From contig JARKIP010000011.1 in the NCBI GenBank assembly GCA_029990175.1, positions 7,812,001-7,876,000 on the forward strand: 64,000 nucleotides of DNA. Reading direction: 5' to 3'. The notes below the pieces were generated by a model. It was not told the origin of the DNA. It ran no database searches and was given only the letters and a program-made list of their open reading frames with translations. Origin of the DNA: Petunia secreta (Eukaryota; Streptophyta; Magnoliopsida; Solanales; Solanaceae). The translations under genes were made by a program, and so were the position numbers. Shown one piece after another: positions 32,736 through 45,180 of the stretch (within the stretch, counting starts at the first letter, position 1; each line of letters begins with the position of its first letter).

Positions 32736-34203
32736 ATTTATTTACACAAAATCAAACTTAAAATTCCTTTATGACAAAACAAAAGTTAATGTTAATTTCT
32801 AGTACAAAAAATGCAACAAGTTATAAATTGACATGATCAATTGAGGACAAATGGACAACTAGACAGGAAGCATTACATTATCTTGCTACTAACTTGATTG
32901 AATAACGTAATTTACATATGTTCAACAACGTACGCAGTACATGTGGAAGATTTCATATGAAAGCAACTTCCTCAGCTTATTCCTCCTTTATATCCAACCA
33001 CCACATGTCGTAGTATACTGTATATTTTTATGCCTTCCATAAAATATATTTCATAGTGATCATTGTTGTGTTGCCACCTCTCAAATGTCCAAATTGCAAA
33101 AAAGATATGAAGTTTCTCAAAAAAGATAATCAAAGAGAACAAGCAATAAAGAATTGTAAAACTTTCATGCCGTTTAGAAGGAATATTTTCATGAATAAAT
33201 TAATTGTAAGCATAAATGGATGCACAACTTTAACTGATAAAAAACTGAAACGCGGTAATCTATTAGGGGGAAATAGTTATAAATAAAATTCTAAAACCGA
33301 CAACGAGATTGAACATTTTGCTTCTGCAGAATCATAGGATAATAAGAAGTCATGGTCAAAAAAGAAAAAAAAAAAGAAAATAAATTCAAAACTAAAACGT
33401 TAGGAAAAGGAAAGAGAGAAACAGAAAAAGACGAGAAGAAAGAAGGAAGTTTTGCCATGTGAAATGAGCTGATAGATTGCCAATTTAGCAAAATATGTGG
33501 ACTGGTCTGTCATAATCATTTTGAAAATATGTGGTTTAATTAGTGTATATTTTCGTATGAGCTGTGTTTGAAAGGAAAAAAATAAAACAGGTGTCTTTTG
33601 TATAGACTAAAGTTTGACATCTCTTCTATTCAATTATTAAACATTTTTGGACTTTGGATAATGGAGGCATTTGGAGATTTTTTTTTCCCTGTTCAAAAAT
33701 TATTATTAAGGGGTTTGGCATCAATCCTTTGTTTTCTCATTCTTTCAACAATTCTATAACACATAGGAGTAGTATAAGGAATTCGAATTTATAACCCAAT
33801 TTTAATTTCTCTTTGAAATCCGACATGTAGGGCTGTACAAACTAAACCGGTAAATCGAATCAAACCGAACCAAACCGAGAAAAAAAAACCGACTATGGTT
33901 TGGTGTTGGCGAAAAAAAACCGACATATTAGGTTTGATTTGGTGTTACCCATAAAAAAAACGGAACCTACAGTACATATATGTTATTTTTGTATAAAATT
34001 CATTCATTGAAAAGTATTGTATAAATATTTCAGTAGCTTTTCTTAGTTATGTACTTATGTTACAAACTTACGATTTACAACACACATCTACATGAGCTAA
34101 TTTTAATAAAAATGAGTTATATGCTTATGACCCATAAAGGAAAGTCCTCAAGAAAGTAAATAGTGAGCCCAAATTAAGTGCACAAAAGAAAAAACCTAAT
34201 TAG
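32736..34203. other. Non-coding interval with an AACCGAACC-rich patch
   Basis: No supported gene; the 76-codon ORF at 33056-33286 shows no recognisable motif. 33831-33966 contains CAAACCGAACCAAACCGAG-type sequence followed by its GGTTTGGTG complement form, a low-complexity repeat often seen in plant intergenic DNA. A shorter CGGTTTGGTTCGGTTTTT patch is at 31540. Confidence 0.45.
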
Positions 34204-34935
34204 TAAAGGCGCACACCGGGGCCCAAAAGATCTTCCAAAGGAAGGAGGATATATGCGAAGTGAAACAAAGGCCCGGTGAGCCACTCAAGGAATTTCTTGA
34301 GCGCTTCCATGCCGAGCGCATGGAATTACCTCGGATGGACGATACCCTGGCCATCATGTCATTTGAAAAAGGTATCAGCATCGCAATTCTGACGCTGCCG
34401 CTGAATTGCGAAAGGAGCTCCAACAGTATCAGGTCCTAATATGGGAGGATCTGCACAAGCGAACTTACTCCAAAATTAGATTGGAGGAATATGAATTCAA
34501 AAGCCGAGGTTACCATCATAAAAACCGAGGCGAATCTTCGCACCGTGCCGAGGCGTCGCGAAGCAACCCGAAGGGGAGGTACGAGCCATATACCTAGACA
34601 AGGGGGCATGTCAGCCAAAGGCTGGGAAACTCCTTCGGAAATTCATACACGAATTCACACATAAGCCAACGGCTCGGAGGGAAGGTTCAACCCAACACAA
34701 ACCAAAGAAATCCCTCAAGCCCAGCTTCGGCCCCAAAAAAGGATCTACCTCAGATCCCTGACTACAATTTCGATATATCAACCTTCGAGCTGGTCAACGT
34801 AGTTAAAGGGACTGCTGGGGTAAGGGTTCCCAAGGACATGAGGACCCGGCGGATAAAAGAGACCATAATCTACACTGCGAATTCCATGCAGATTACGGCC
34901 ACAGGACCGAGGATTGCAAAGCCTTGCGCCTCGAG
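34204..34935 (+). pseudogene. Copy A gag, C-terminal fragment
   Basis: Retrotransposon gag C-terminal half: EFLERFHAERMELPRMDD appears in the first part, then ELQQYQVLIWEDLHKRTYSK and a Ser/Arg-rich linker. The zinc knuckle (C..H....H....C within CEFHADYGHRTEDC) lies near 34880-34920. Several small frameshifts relative to copy B. Starts without ATG because of the 5' truncation. Confidence 0.85.
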
Positions 34936-35879
34936 GTAGCTCACTTGTTGAAGAAGGGAGTATTGGCTGATTTCCTTACTGACAAAGGAAAAGACAATTT
35001 CTCCAAGAACCGATGTGATGGGCAACCACCTCGGGCTCCACCCCCGGAGAGAGTGGTGAATGTCATTACCGAGGGATCAGAGGTGAACGACGTGAATTTC
35101 ACCGCGGCCAAGAAATTCGCCAAGCTATCTATCACCATGGAGAAAAGAACCCGAATTTGCGGCTCGGGTAAAGAAATCGTGTTTGACGATGACGACTGTG
35201 ATGGGATGATGCTCCCCCATCACGACGCTTTGGTCATCGTGCTGAGAATCAACGACTCTGACATCAAAAGAGTCTTGATCGACCCCGGTAGCTCGGTCAA
35301 CATAATCAGCTACGGGGCTATTAAGAAAATGTGGCTCAAAGGGGAGGTTGTCCCCAAAGCAACAGTGCTAGCCGGCTTCAACAATTCCACGGAGAAAATG
35401 TTGGGTGAGATCACATTCAAGACGTTCGCCGAAGGAGTTGTTAAGGAAACACTGTTCCAAGTAATGCCCGAGGATTTGGCATACAATGTGATCCTCGGAA
35501 GGCCATGGATCCATTCCATGGAAGCTGTCACCTCCACTTTGCATCAAGTGATTAAATTCCCTACACCTTGGGGAGTTCGATCAATCAAAGGGGAGCAACG
35601 AGTAGCGAGGGAATGCTACTCGGTTGCGTTGAAAAGTGGAGTCGCCCCGACCGGGCCAAAGCAATAGCAACTACAGCAACCGGGGTCGAGCAGGGATGAC
35701 ACCCGAGGAGAAATCGAGAAGATCCCAGTTTGCATTGAAGAGCCTCGGAAGCAAAAGGCCGAGGACTCTACTATTGAGGAATTGGAATCTTTCATCTTAT
35801 CGAAAGATTTCCCCGAAAGAAAAGTGTTTGTCGGCTCGGAGTTGGACCCGGAGTCGAAAAAATCGATTATTGAATTTTG
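34924..35879 (+). pseudogene. Copy A protease region
   Basis: Frame from 34924 to the TAG at 35665. Retropepsin motif KRVLIDPGSSVNIISYGA (about 35270-35320) and the later VILGRPWIH (about 35491) mark the aspartic protease. The TAG at 35665-35667 and a one-base deletion in the T run at 35875-35878 break the connection to RT. Both lesions are also in copy B. Confidence 0.9.
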
Positions 35880-37060
35880 AAGTCCAACCATGACTGTTTT
35901 GCTGGGTCCCATTCAGACATGATTGGTATCGATCCGGAGATCATGACCCACAAGCTGAATGTGGACCCAAAATTTACCCCGGTAAAGCAGAAGAAGAGAC
36001 CTCATGCCGGGGTAAAAAAGAAGGCGATCGAAGATGAAACCACCAAGTTGCAAGAAAATGGTTTCATAAGAGAGGTGAAATACCCCGAATGGCTGGCCAA
36101 TGTGGTGGTCGTACCGAAGAAGAATGGCAAGTGGAAATGTGTGTAGACTACACCGACCTGAACAAAGCTTGCCCCAAAGACTCATATCCATTGCCACAAA
36201 TTGACAGGTTAATAGACTCCACGGCTGGATACAAGCTATTGACCTTCTTGGATGCATATTCGGGTTATAATCAGATCCTCATGGACCCGAAGGACGAAGA
36301 GAAGACCTCGTTCATCACTGACCGAGGTACTTTCTGCTATAAGGTGATGCCCTTCGGTCTGAAAAACGCCGGGGCGACCTACCAAAGGTTGGTATGTCGC
36401 ATGTTCAAGGAGTATATTGGAAAGTCTATGGAGGTTTACATAGATGATATGCTCATCAAATCGATCCGAATGGAGGACTATTTGAATCATCTGAGGGACG
36501 CCTTTGTTGTTTTGAGGCAATACGGCATGAAATTGAACCCTGAGAAGTGCGCCTTCGGCGTTGGATCAGGAAAATTCTTGGGTTTTATTGTCTCTGAACG
36601 AGGGATCGAGGCTAACACAGATAAAATCAAAGCTATCGAAGAGATCCCCGAGGAGCTGACCGGGGTGAAAGAGGTCCAACGCTTGACTGGACGAGTCGCC
36701 GCTTTGAGTCGATTTATCTCAAGGTCCTCAGAGCGATGCCACAAGTTCTTCTCCGTTTTGAGAAAAAAAAATCACTTCGAATGGACACCGGAGTGTAAAC
36801 AAGCGTTGAAAGATTTGAAACAATACTTGGCTAACGCACCGTTGCTCGCCAAGCCAAAAGAAGGTGAAACATTGCTGGGCCACTTGGCCGTGTCCGAGGT
36901 GTCTGTCAGCGTTGCGCTGGTTTGGGAAGAAGATGGCAAGCAGCAGCCCATCTACTATGTGAGCAAGACACTCCTCGACGCTGAAACCAGGTACCCGCAC
37001 TTAGAAAAACTAGCACTTGCTTTGCTTGTTACTGCTCGGAAACTACGACCCTATTTCTAA
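35880..37060 (+). pseudogene. Copy A reverse transcriptase and RNase H
   Basis: The RT fold is readable: HSDMIGIDPEIMTHKL, WLANVVVVPKKNGKWK, then a one-base deletion near 36138, VDYTDLNKACPKDSYPLPQI, LTFLDAYSGYNQILMDP, DRGTFCYKVMPFGLKNAGAT and the catalytic MEVYIDDMLIKS (about 36430). The RNase H part follows (LLGHLAVSEVSVSVALVWEE, PIYYVSKTLLDAETRYPHLE). It ends at TAA 37058-37060 after KLRPYF, where related elements continue with Gln; copy B has the same TAA. Confidence 0.92.
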
Positions 37061-38960
37061 TGTCACCTAATAGCGTTAGTTTCAACCTTCCCTTTAAGGA
37101 GTATATTGCATAAACCTGAGTTATCGGGAAGGTTATCAAAATGGGCGGTAGAGTTGAGCAAATACGATATCACCTATCAACCTCGGACAGCCATCAAGTC
37201 TCAAGTCTTAGCCGACTTTAGTGTTGGGATTCTGCCCGAAGCGGAAAAAGAAAACTCCATGGCGAAAGGAACCACCTCGGGGCTATGGATACTTCATACC
37301 GATGGGGCAACTAACTCCAAAGGTTCAGGTTTAGGCATAATCTTGAGAGCACCCACCGGGGAGAAAGTCAGGCACTCGGTTCGGTTAAAAAAAGTGACCA
37401 ACAACGAGGCCGAGTATGAGGCAGCTTTAGCGGGTTTGGAGCTGGCTAAAGAAATGGGGGCGGAAAGAATCGAACTAAGGTGTGACACGCAGTTGGTAGT
37501 GAACCAGGTCCTCGGTGATTATCCGGCTCGGGAGCCCAGAATGCAGCTATACTTGGATCGAGCACAAAGAATCTTGGCCCAATTTCAGGAATGGCAAGTT
37601 CAGCAAGTACCTCGGGAGGAAAATACCGAGGCTGAAGCCTTGGCAAATCTGGGTTCGGCGATTGACGAAGCCCACTCGGGGACTGATTCAGTGGTTCGGT
37701 TATTGTCCGCACAAATGAGAGAGATAAAGTTGCAGGTCAATTCAGTGGACAACAGATGGGATTGGCGGAGTAAGTTCATCTCTTACTTCGACTCGGGGAC
37801 TGTTCCCCAAGACAAAAAAGAAGCAAAAAAGTTAAGGACCCGAGCAGCCTCATACCACCTGATCGAGGGTAATATGTACAAGAGATTATATCGCGGCCCG
37901 ATGGCCAAGTTTTTGGGTCCCGACGAGGCCAGGTACGTGATGGCAGAAGTACACGAAGGCGAGTGTGGCAATCACTCGGGGGGAAAATCCTTGGTGCATA
38001 AGTTGTTAAGAGCTGGGTATTATTGGCCCACTATCAGTGCCGATGTAAAAGCCTTCGTACAGAAATGTGATAAGTGCCAACGCCATGGGCAGATGGTCCA
38101 CCAACAAGCCGAGCCCCTATACTCGGTGGTATCACCATGGCCTTTCATGAAGTGGGGGATGGACATTGTTGGGCCACTGCCAAAGGGAAAAGGTGGTGTT
38201 CGCTTCATTCTAGTGCTAACCGATTACTTCACAAAATGGGTGGAAGCAGGGGCTCTCACCGAGGTAAATTAAAAACAAGTAATCGATTTTATCAAGTAGA
38301 ACATCATCTACAGGTTCGGTGTCCCAAGAGAGATTGCCTGTGACAACGGTAGACAATTCATGGGGGCAGCCATCACTGATTTCTTCAAGCAATGGGGGAT
38401 CAAAAGAATTGCTTCGACTCCTTATCCCCCAAGTGCCAATGGCCAAGCCGAGTCGTCGAACAGGATCATAATTGAGAACCTCAAGAAAAGGCTTGATGAG
38501 AAAAAAAGGCCCTTGGCCCGAGGAGCTACCCGGGGTACTTTGGGCAATGCACACAACGGAGAAGAACAGCACCGGTGAGACTCCTTTCTCACTTGCTTAT
38601 GGCATGGATTCCCTCATCCTCGTAGAAGTGGGCGAACCAAGCCTTCGGTACGCCCACACTACCGAGGATGCAAATCAACAGGCTATGCGCATAGAATTGG
38701 ATCTGCTCGAGAAAAAAAGGGAATTAGCTTTGGTTCGGCTAGTCGCCCAAAAAAGGCAGATCGAAGTGTACCTCAATAGGAAAGCCAAACTCAGAGACTT
38801 CAAAGTTGGCGACTATGTGCTTAAAACTACAAACCAATCAATGAAGGAAGACAACGGGGGAAAACTTGTTGCAAATTGGGAAGGACCCTACAGAGTCAGG
38901 CAATCATTGGAAATGGATCTTATCAAATTGAGAATTTACAAGGCGAACCCGAACCTCTGA
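37061..38960 (+). pseudogene. Copy A archaeal-type RNase H and integrase
   Basis: Second RNase H: LWILHTDGATNSKGSGLGII, NNEAEYEAALAGLELAKEMG and LRCDTQLVVNQVLGDY. Integrase: zinc module HEGECGNHSGGKSLVHKLLR with CDKCQRHG, catalytic core WGMDIVGPLPKGKGG, CDNGRQFMGAAITDFF and SANGQAESSNRIII (D, D, E), then the C-terminal domain (LRDFKVGDYVLKTTNQSMKE). TAA at 38270, a TAG near 38297, a frameshift in an A run near 38505 and others interrupt it. The integrase normally inserts the cDNA. Confidence 0.92.
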
Positions 38961-39749
38961 ATTGGAACATTTCCAATCTGAAGCGGTACTACTTCTAGTC
39001 GAGATAAATGCTTTTTCGATCTTTTTAAATTCATCCACAGCCCCGAGCCGAACAACGCTCCTATGGCCTCGATCGAAATGTACTAACTTGCTCCTCGTTC
39101 CATTTTTGCTTGACCTTTTCAGAAAGCGAACCGAACGATTTTCAGTGCTCGGATCTTCATCAAGATTCACAACCGAACACTGAGGGGGAGTGAGAGGTAG
39201 GGGTTGATACCGAGGTCGACATCGAGCCTCCCAACCGAAGCTTATCTATCCAACAACCGGGGACTAACGCCCGGGGAATAGATTTAGTACATTGTAAACT
39301 CGCCCGGCAGTGGCATGTTGTTAATTTGTTTTTTATCCAAGGTCCGTTTCGACTTGGTTCCATGTAAATAGCCGAATCCTGGCTCGTTAGTATCAATGAA
39401 ATAATCTTGATCCTATATTTATTTGTCTTTACGAATCTTGCACTCCAAAGCTGCACTTCGAATGCATCAACTCGAGGACGAGACGTCGTTCTAATGTTTG
39501 CATCGATTAAATTCAAATTAAGTCTTGCAAGCAAACTATTTATTATAAGGTGTTCGGTATATGCCAAACCAACATGAAGATAAAAATTTCAAAATCACAT
39601 CAAATGGCCCGAAGGCTGACTTCATTCATTAGACAAAAATGACCCGAAGGTTAAAAGTCATATATACATGAAAGCCCAAAGGCTGATAACAAAAAAGGCA
39701 TGGAGGCCTAAACCAAACAGTACATCAAAATATTTATCAATTCCCGCCA
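38961..39749. other. Spacer between integrase and the antisense gene, copy A
   Basis: Conserved with 56110-56875 of copy B but without coding features on either strand. It contains GGCCCGAAGGCTGA-type short repeats near 39605-39690 just beyond the antisense stop, probably the 3' untranslated part of that gene. Confidence 0.5.
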
Positions 39750-42667
39750 CTAAGGCTGCGCCCCATCGGCATCTTCACTGCCCTCTTCGAAACTTTCGCC
39801 CTCGTCCTCACCTTCGGACCCGCCATCGTCTGAGCCCTCGTTCGAAGGGAGCTCGTCCACAATCCTTTGGGTCTCGACAGCAGCCTCACTTGCCTTGGCG
39901 ATCTCCTCTTCAAGTATTATCTGCCCAGCCTGGACTTCCTCAAGTGTGCTAAGCCTAGTCTTGACAACGGCCCATGTTTCTTCAAACTTCGCCCTCGTCG
40001 CCTTGACTTCGGCCCGCTCATTGAGGTATGCAATCCTGCCCTTAAGCTTGGAGATCTGGCCCCGAATAGATGGTAATTGGTCGACTTAGCTCTGCAACCC
40101 AACGAGCTTGGCGTTGTACTCATCAAGTTTACTGCGATACTTTTCACCTGCTTCAAGCACTTCGGTCTTGGCCCTGAAGAGCTCAGCCTCAAGGCGAGCA
40201 TTTTCAAGGCTCAACCTCGAACGCTCTGCAGTAAACTCGTTCGTCGCGGCTTGAACTCGAGCCTCGGTGGATTCCACAACCCCACGAAGATCAGCTTCGG
40301 CCTTGGCCAAAGCTTCATTGGCACGCTCCAGCTCTTCATTCAAGATTGCAAACCGCGCCTCCAGCTCGAGAACTTTTCCTCTAAGACCCTTCTTTTGTTC
40401 ATCCCAAGCGGCAGCTGCTGCCTGGATCTCTTTGGCTCGCTCACGCTCGAGGTGAACAGCTTGCAACGCAAGAACCAAACTCTGCGTTCAAAACAAAGTG
40501 TCAATGCCAAAAGAAAGGCGAAACAAACTATTCAAAACATAAGCTAAGACTTACCCGAAGGGCAGAAGCGGTAGAGACACCCATCAAACTCATTGGGCTA
40601 AGATTTCGAAGGGCATGAGCTTCGGCAGGGCCAAGCATGCCATCAAGGGCAGCAATATCCTCTTTGGTGGCATCCAGCAAGTTTGCGTCAGGATATATTT
40701 CCAAGGCCCGAGGTGCGGTGCATGAAGGCTACGGTGAAGCTCGAGAGGCTTTAACCGTGCTCTTAATCAAACCTTCGCCCACTCTAGCCTTGCCTTTTCA
40801 CTTTGCAGCTTCCTGGTCAAGCTCTTCCACATTTATCACCTCGGTCGCCCCGGCAACCTCGGGTCTCGGCTCTGGAATCGCCTCAGAGGCCGGTTCTGGC
40901 CTTACCTCGGGAGCCATGGGAGGAATATCTTCATTGCTGGGCTCATCAATAAGGCCTCGGCGCTTTGTAATTATTGCTTTGGCAACAGGAGCAACAGCTT
41001 CCTCGACCCGAGGTCCTTTCGCCTTGGCCGCTCGCTTTGATACAACCCTTTTTCTTTTGGAACCTGGGGAAGGAAGGGGAGCAATTTGCTTAACACGAGA
41101 ATGGGTAGAGGTGGAGATGCACGAAAATCGACCGAAGAAAATTTCATCACCTTGTGATGTCCCTTGGCCCGATGAACCTTTAGCCTTATTTTCTTCAATA
41201 ATTTGCTTCACCAAATTCGCCATCTTGGCGACGCCCTCGGTGATGTCAAGTACCGTCCTTTCTCTCTTTTTCTTTTCTTTCTTACCTCCTTTCTCCTCTC
41301 CTTCCCCATCAACCTCCACCTCAGCTTCTTCTTCCTCCTCGGCGTCCTTTACAGCCCTGTTAGGGAGACCTGCATAAAGGGGAAAAGGTAAAAACATGGC
41401 AGCTCGAAGCGAACTTAAAAAAAAATCGCAAACATTGACGCACAACTCACCATGCCTCCTGCATACCCATCGGTTCTCCTCCAAACCAGCTAATATCATC
41501 AACTGCCGGTGTGGGCGCGTCTCCGACTGCATAACCTCGGTAACCCACTCAAGCAAATTCTTTGGTTGGATAATTGGAACCTTCTCAGCTGCAAGTCATG
41601 GATAAAAAGATAAGTGTCAACTATGATAGTCCAAAGCCAAAGGAAAAACAAAAGTAGACACTTACGTTGAGCATTCCACACTTCAGGAACACTAGGTTCA
41701 GTTGACAGCAGCCTCGTAGGGATGAGCACGTACCGGTCATTCCAACCTCGGTCCCCATGATCTTCGCTCTTGCTTAGAATCGCGTAAGATCCCCGAAGTA
41801 GGAGGGCAACCACCCCGGCCTTATGAAAGTAGGGGTAGTAAAGAGAGATCAGATGTTGAAAGGTGAAGGGTAACCCAGTTATGTCGCTCAAATATTCGAG
41901 GGCTTGAACGACCCTCCAAACTCCGGGCCCCAGTTGGGCTAAACATAAATTGTAAGACCTACAAAACACGTCGATAATGTGGTGCACCGGCAAGTTAAAT
42001 CCTATAGTGAAGGGGTATGTAAAATGGAAGAGTACCCCCTCGACATGTGAAGAAACAGCCAAGTCCGGAGCCGGGATCCTAACTTCCACTTCGGGCCCCA
42101 GTCAGCCCGAACGATTTCAAGCATGTCCTCGGTTATGATGCTCGGGGTAACATGGACTGGAACATTCCTCTTCTTCCCTTTTTGAGCATCGGACTGAGCA
42201 TGGACCTTCAAATCCTTGTCATTATTGAAACTCGAGGGGATAACCAACCGAGGGTCAATCTCCACCTCGAGAGGAATCTTCCTCTTCGATTTCTTCGACG
42301 GGCCAACTTCGGTTTCTCCCTTTTGGCCACTGGTCCCTCCACTCACCTCGGCTCCACCTGCCGAACCTCCTGCTTCTTTGACACTGGTAACGTCATCACC
42401 CTCGACGTCATCCCTGTCCCTGTCGTGGTCGTCACCACCCACGTCAATCTCAACGTCATAACTGATCTCCACCGCATCGCGACCAGCCCTTGCCTTATGC
42501 CTCTTAGGGACAGGAGCCGCTGAAGTGACCTCGCCACCACCTCCCACTTCGACCACCTGCAGCGGAGGTACCGCGGCAACTATATCGTCATTCATGGCCA
42601 TGGCAGCGAAACGCTCCGCCCTTTCGCCAGAATCACTAGAACCATGACCGGAATTCGTAGCAGACAT
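39750..42667 (-). pseudogene. Antisense four-exon gene of the Tat element, copy A
   Basis: Runs opposite to gag-pol. Exons: 42667-41666, 41588-41451, 41369-40555 and 40481-39750, all with GT/AG borders (GTAAGT, GTGAGT, GTAAGT donors; GCAG acceptors). The product starts MSATNSGHGSSDSGE and has an acidic, basic-patched region (SKKSKRKIPLEVEIDP). Then comes a conserved block YPFTIGFNLPVHHIIDVFCR / GVWRVVQALEYLSDITGLPF resembling the Pfam family called putative gypsy-type transposon (PF04195, from memory). Exon 3 is Glu/Lys-rich. Exon 4 is a long coiled coil (LELEARFAILNEELERANEA) ending in an acidic tail. Lesions: a 7-bp deletion near 42097 relative to copy B, stops in exon 3 (KGKA/ASP region) and one in exon 4 near 40087. 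Function unknown. Confidence 0.75.
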
Positions 42668-42679
42668 GATAACGATCAA

Positions 42680-43021
42680 ATGGGAGAAGAAATCAAGATC
42701 GGGGAAATAAGTTTTTGAAGATTAAGAGTTCTTTCTTCGCAAATTCCACTGAGTATCGAAAGTTTTCAAGTGGAGTGGAAGAAGATGAAGTGAGGTATTT
42801 ATAGGAGACATACACGTGCAAGTTGGAGAAGTAATGATGACTATAACGTTGGAGAAAACAAAAAGTCGGCGCGACCGTTCGGTGGCCAACCAACGGCCGC
42901 CACGTAATGCAGAACGGCTACCCAAAAGTCGTGCAGCCTTTAGAAATTCTTGGATAAGGTTTCGCCACGTCGACTTCCCGCTCAAATTCATTCCACTCTT
43001 CGGTGACCTCGGTGTTTATCC
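42680..43021. other. Region between antisense gene start and LTR, copy A
   Basis: Probably the promoter region of the antisense gene. A TATTTATA box is at 42796-42803 on the plus strand, giving TATAAATA on the minus strand about 130 bp upstream of its ATG. Copy B keeps it (about 59813-59820). Confidence 0.55.
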
Positions 43022-43040
43022 GAGGAGTGGGGGGACTATC

Positions 43041-43599
43041 TGTATTGGGTAAAAATTGACGTGCTCGGTCAGCACCTCAGAATGATGGACCGAAGAGAAA
43101 GCGAGCTGACGCTCCAAAGAGAAATGGTTGAACCAACTGATCAAGTTATCGAAGTCGAACTCAAGCGTCATTACCGAAGGCGAGCTACGGGCTGAGCTTC
43201 GGTGACATCTCCCCATAACCGAACAGCAAGGTCATACCACCGAAGTCATGTGATCGAGCTTCGGTGGGTACCTCGGTTCCAGCAGCTCTGCAGCCCACTA
43301 CTTCACCCCCACTAACTCCTTCCTTTAATGCTAAGGTCGTGAGACAAAGCACAAGCTGATGGTGGAGAACGTGGGCAAGGCTCCTAGGCCTATAAATAGT
43401 ACTTCATTTTGTATTGTAGGCATCCAGAAATATATACTGAAACTCTGCCCAAATTTGTACTCTCAATCATATATTGAAATCAAGTTATTCTTTCGTATTT
43501 TCGCCTGTATTGTGCATTTATTTAACTTTGATACGAAGATTTGCTTATATTCGAATCCAAATTTGATTTGTATTCTTAAAACTGATTTAGGCCTATACA
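43041..43599 (+). repeat. Central LTR (559 bp) shared by Tat copies A and B
   Basis: Starts TGTATTGGGTAAAAATTGAC after a purine tract and ends CCTATACA before a primer site. A TATAAATA box is at 43391-43398. It matches the LTR 60025-60582 with about 16 hand-counted differences, roughly 3 percent. It serves as 3' LTR of copy A and 5' LTR of copy B. Confidence 0.92.
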
Positions 43600-43601
43600 A
43601 A

Positions 43602-43619
43602 TTGGCGCGGTCTTTGGGG
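43602..43619 (+). promoter_or_regulatory. Primer binding site of Tat copy B
   Basis: TTGGCGCGGTCTTTGGGG directly after the LTR, close to the TGGCGCCGTCTGTGGGGA form used by many Tat-type elements, with two or three changes. Confidence 0.75.
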
Positions 43620-43689
43620 ATATAAGCAGTAACGTTTTGTTCCAAAGTTTCACGTCCTTTTTCATCAAAATTTACGATTCAACGACGTT

Positions 43690-45180
43690 ATGGCTGATAA
43701 TAGCGATAATAATAACGAACGGGCTGGCGTTCCGTCGAGCCAACAGCCCACATCACCAATGACAACCGAAGAGTTCCAAGCTTATGTTGTCACTGCATTA
43801 AGAGCTCTCCAAAATAGACAGGATGAGCAAGTTAACATTAATGTTGAGTTCCGCGGCTCGTTGGAAGCGAGGAACAGTGCATCACCGAACAGCACCCAAC
43901 CTTCGGCTCCTGGTGGAGGCATCCCGCTCTTCATTCCTGCGGGCGCGATAACAGGGTTACCTCAAAACGGGGCCACGTCTGGGGGCTCGGGAAACATACC
44001 AACTACGACGCCATACTTCGGGACGGTTCCCACCATGGCTGAAACAACATCCTCGATCGGTGTCGAAAAATTGACCAGGGAAATTGAGGCTCGCATCGAG
44101 GCACGCGTGGAAAAACGCCTCGAGGGCGTGCCGGGAGTAACAAAGGAGGAGGACGATCTTGATATTGATCAATACATGGAGCTGCCCTTTAAGCCCGAAG
44201 CGGCTCCAGCCCCAACCACAAGAACTTCAAACTCATGTTTTTGAAGAAATATGATGGGACTACCGATCCCAGAGAACATGTGAGAGAATACATGGCAATG
44301 CTGAAGAGCAACGACCTAACGGCTATAGAGCTTGAGTCGATGTTCTTGAAAAAATTTGGCGATTCCTTGGAGAAGGGGGCTCTGCGTTGGTATATGTGCC
44401 TGCCAGCGGGGTCGATTTCCACCTTCAAGGAAATGTCCAGCGCCTTCATCAAGGCACACACCAGGGCCAAAAAGATCCTCCAAAGGAAGGAGGATATATG
44501 CGAAGTGAAACAAAGGCCCGGTGAGCCACTCAAGGAATTTCTAGAGCGCTTCCATGCCGAGCGCATGGAATTACCTCGGATGGACGATACCCTGGCCATC
44601 ATGGCATTTGAAAAAGTTATCAATATTTGCAATTCTGAGGATGCCGCTGAATTGCGAAAAGAGCTCCAACAATATCAGGTCCTGACATGGGAGGATCTGC
44701 ACAAGCGAACTTACTCCAAAATTAGATTGGAGGAAGCTGAATTCAAAAGCCAAGGTTATCATCATAAAAATCGATGCGAATCTTCGCACCGTGCCGAGGC
44801 GTCGCGAAGCAACCCGAAGGGGAGGTACGAGCCATATACCTCGACAAGGGGTCATGTCAGCCAAAGGCTGGGAAACTCCTTCGAAAATTCATACACGAAT
44901 TCACACATAAGCCAACGGCTCGGAGGGAAGGTTCAACCCAACACAAACCAAAGAAATCCCTCAAGCCCAGCTTCGGCCCCAAAAAGGATCTACCTCAGAT
45001 CCCTGACTACAATTTCGATATATCAACCTCCGAGCTGGTCAACGTAGTTAAAGGGACTGCTGGGGTAAGGGTTCCCAAGGACATGAGGACCCGACGGATA
45101 AAAGAGACCATAATCTACACTGCGAATTCCATGCAGATTACGGCCACAGGACCGAGGATTGCAAAGCCTTGCGCCTCGAG
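43690..45180 (+). pseudogene. Copy B gag
   Basis: Starts with ATG 43690 (MADNSDNNNERAGVPSSQQP) about 70 bp after the primer site. An N-terminal low-complexity and helical region (IEARIEARVEKRLEG) precedes a frameshift near 44222. The gag core is then in the frame from 44235: KKYDGTTDPREHVREYMAML, LKKFGDSLEKGALRWYMCLP and EVKQRPGEPLKEFLERFHAE. A further frameshift near 44985 comes before the zinc knuckle region (CEFHADYGHRTEDC, near 45120-45165). Gag forms the particle that carries element RNA. Confidence 0.9.

Larger units (their letters stand above)
34204..43040 (+). mobile_element. Tat-type Ty3/gypsy element, copy A (5'-truncated)
   Basis: Begins abruptly inside gag at about 34204 (equivalent to 44452 in copy B), with no 5' LTR. 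It continues through protease, RT, RNase H, a second archaeal-type RNase H and integrase, then an antisense gene, a purine-rich tract (GAGGAGTGGGGGGACTATC, 43022-43040) and the LTR 43041-43599. That LTR is also the 5' LTR of copy B. The archaeal-type RNase H between RT-RNase H and integrase is the hallmark of the Tat lineage. Confidence 0.9.

Noticed and set aside
33056..33286. 76-codon plus ORF
   Set aside because: A/T-rich, no motif, no gene signals around it.
40637..41377. Plus ORF of 246 codons over the antisense gene
   Set aside because: The minus strand has consistent splice sites, coiled coil and conservation between copies; the plus ORF is Ser/Ala-rich shadow and is split in copy B.
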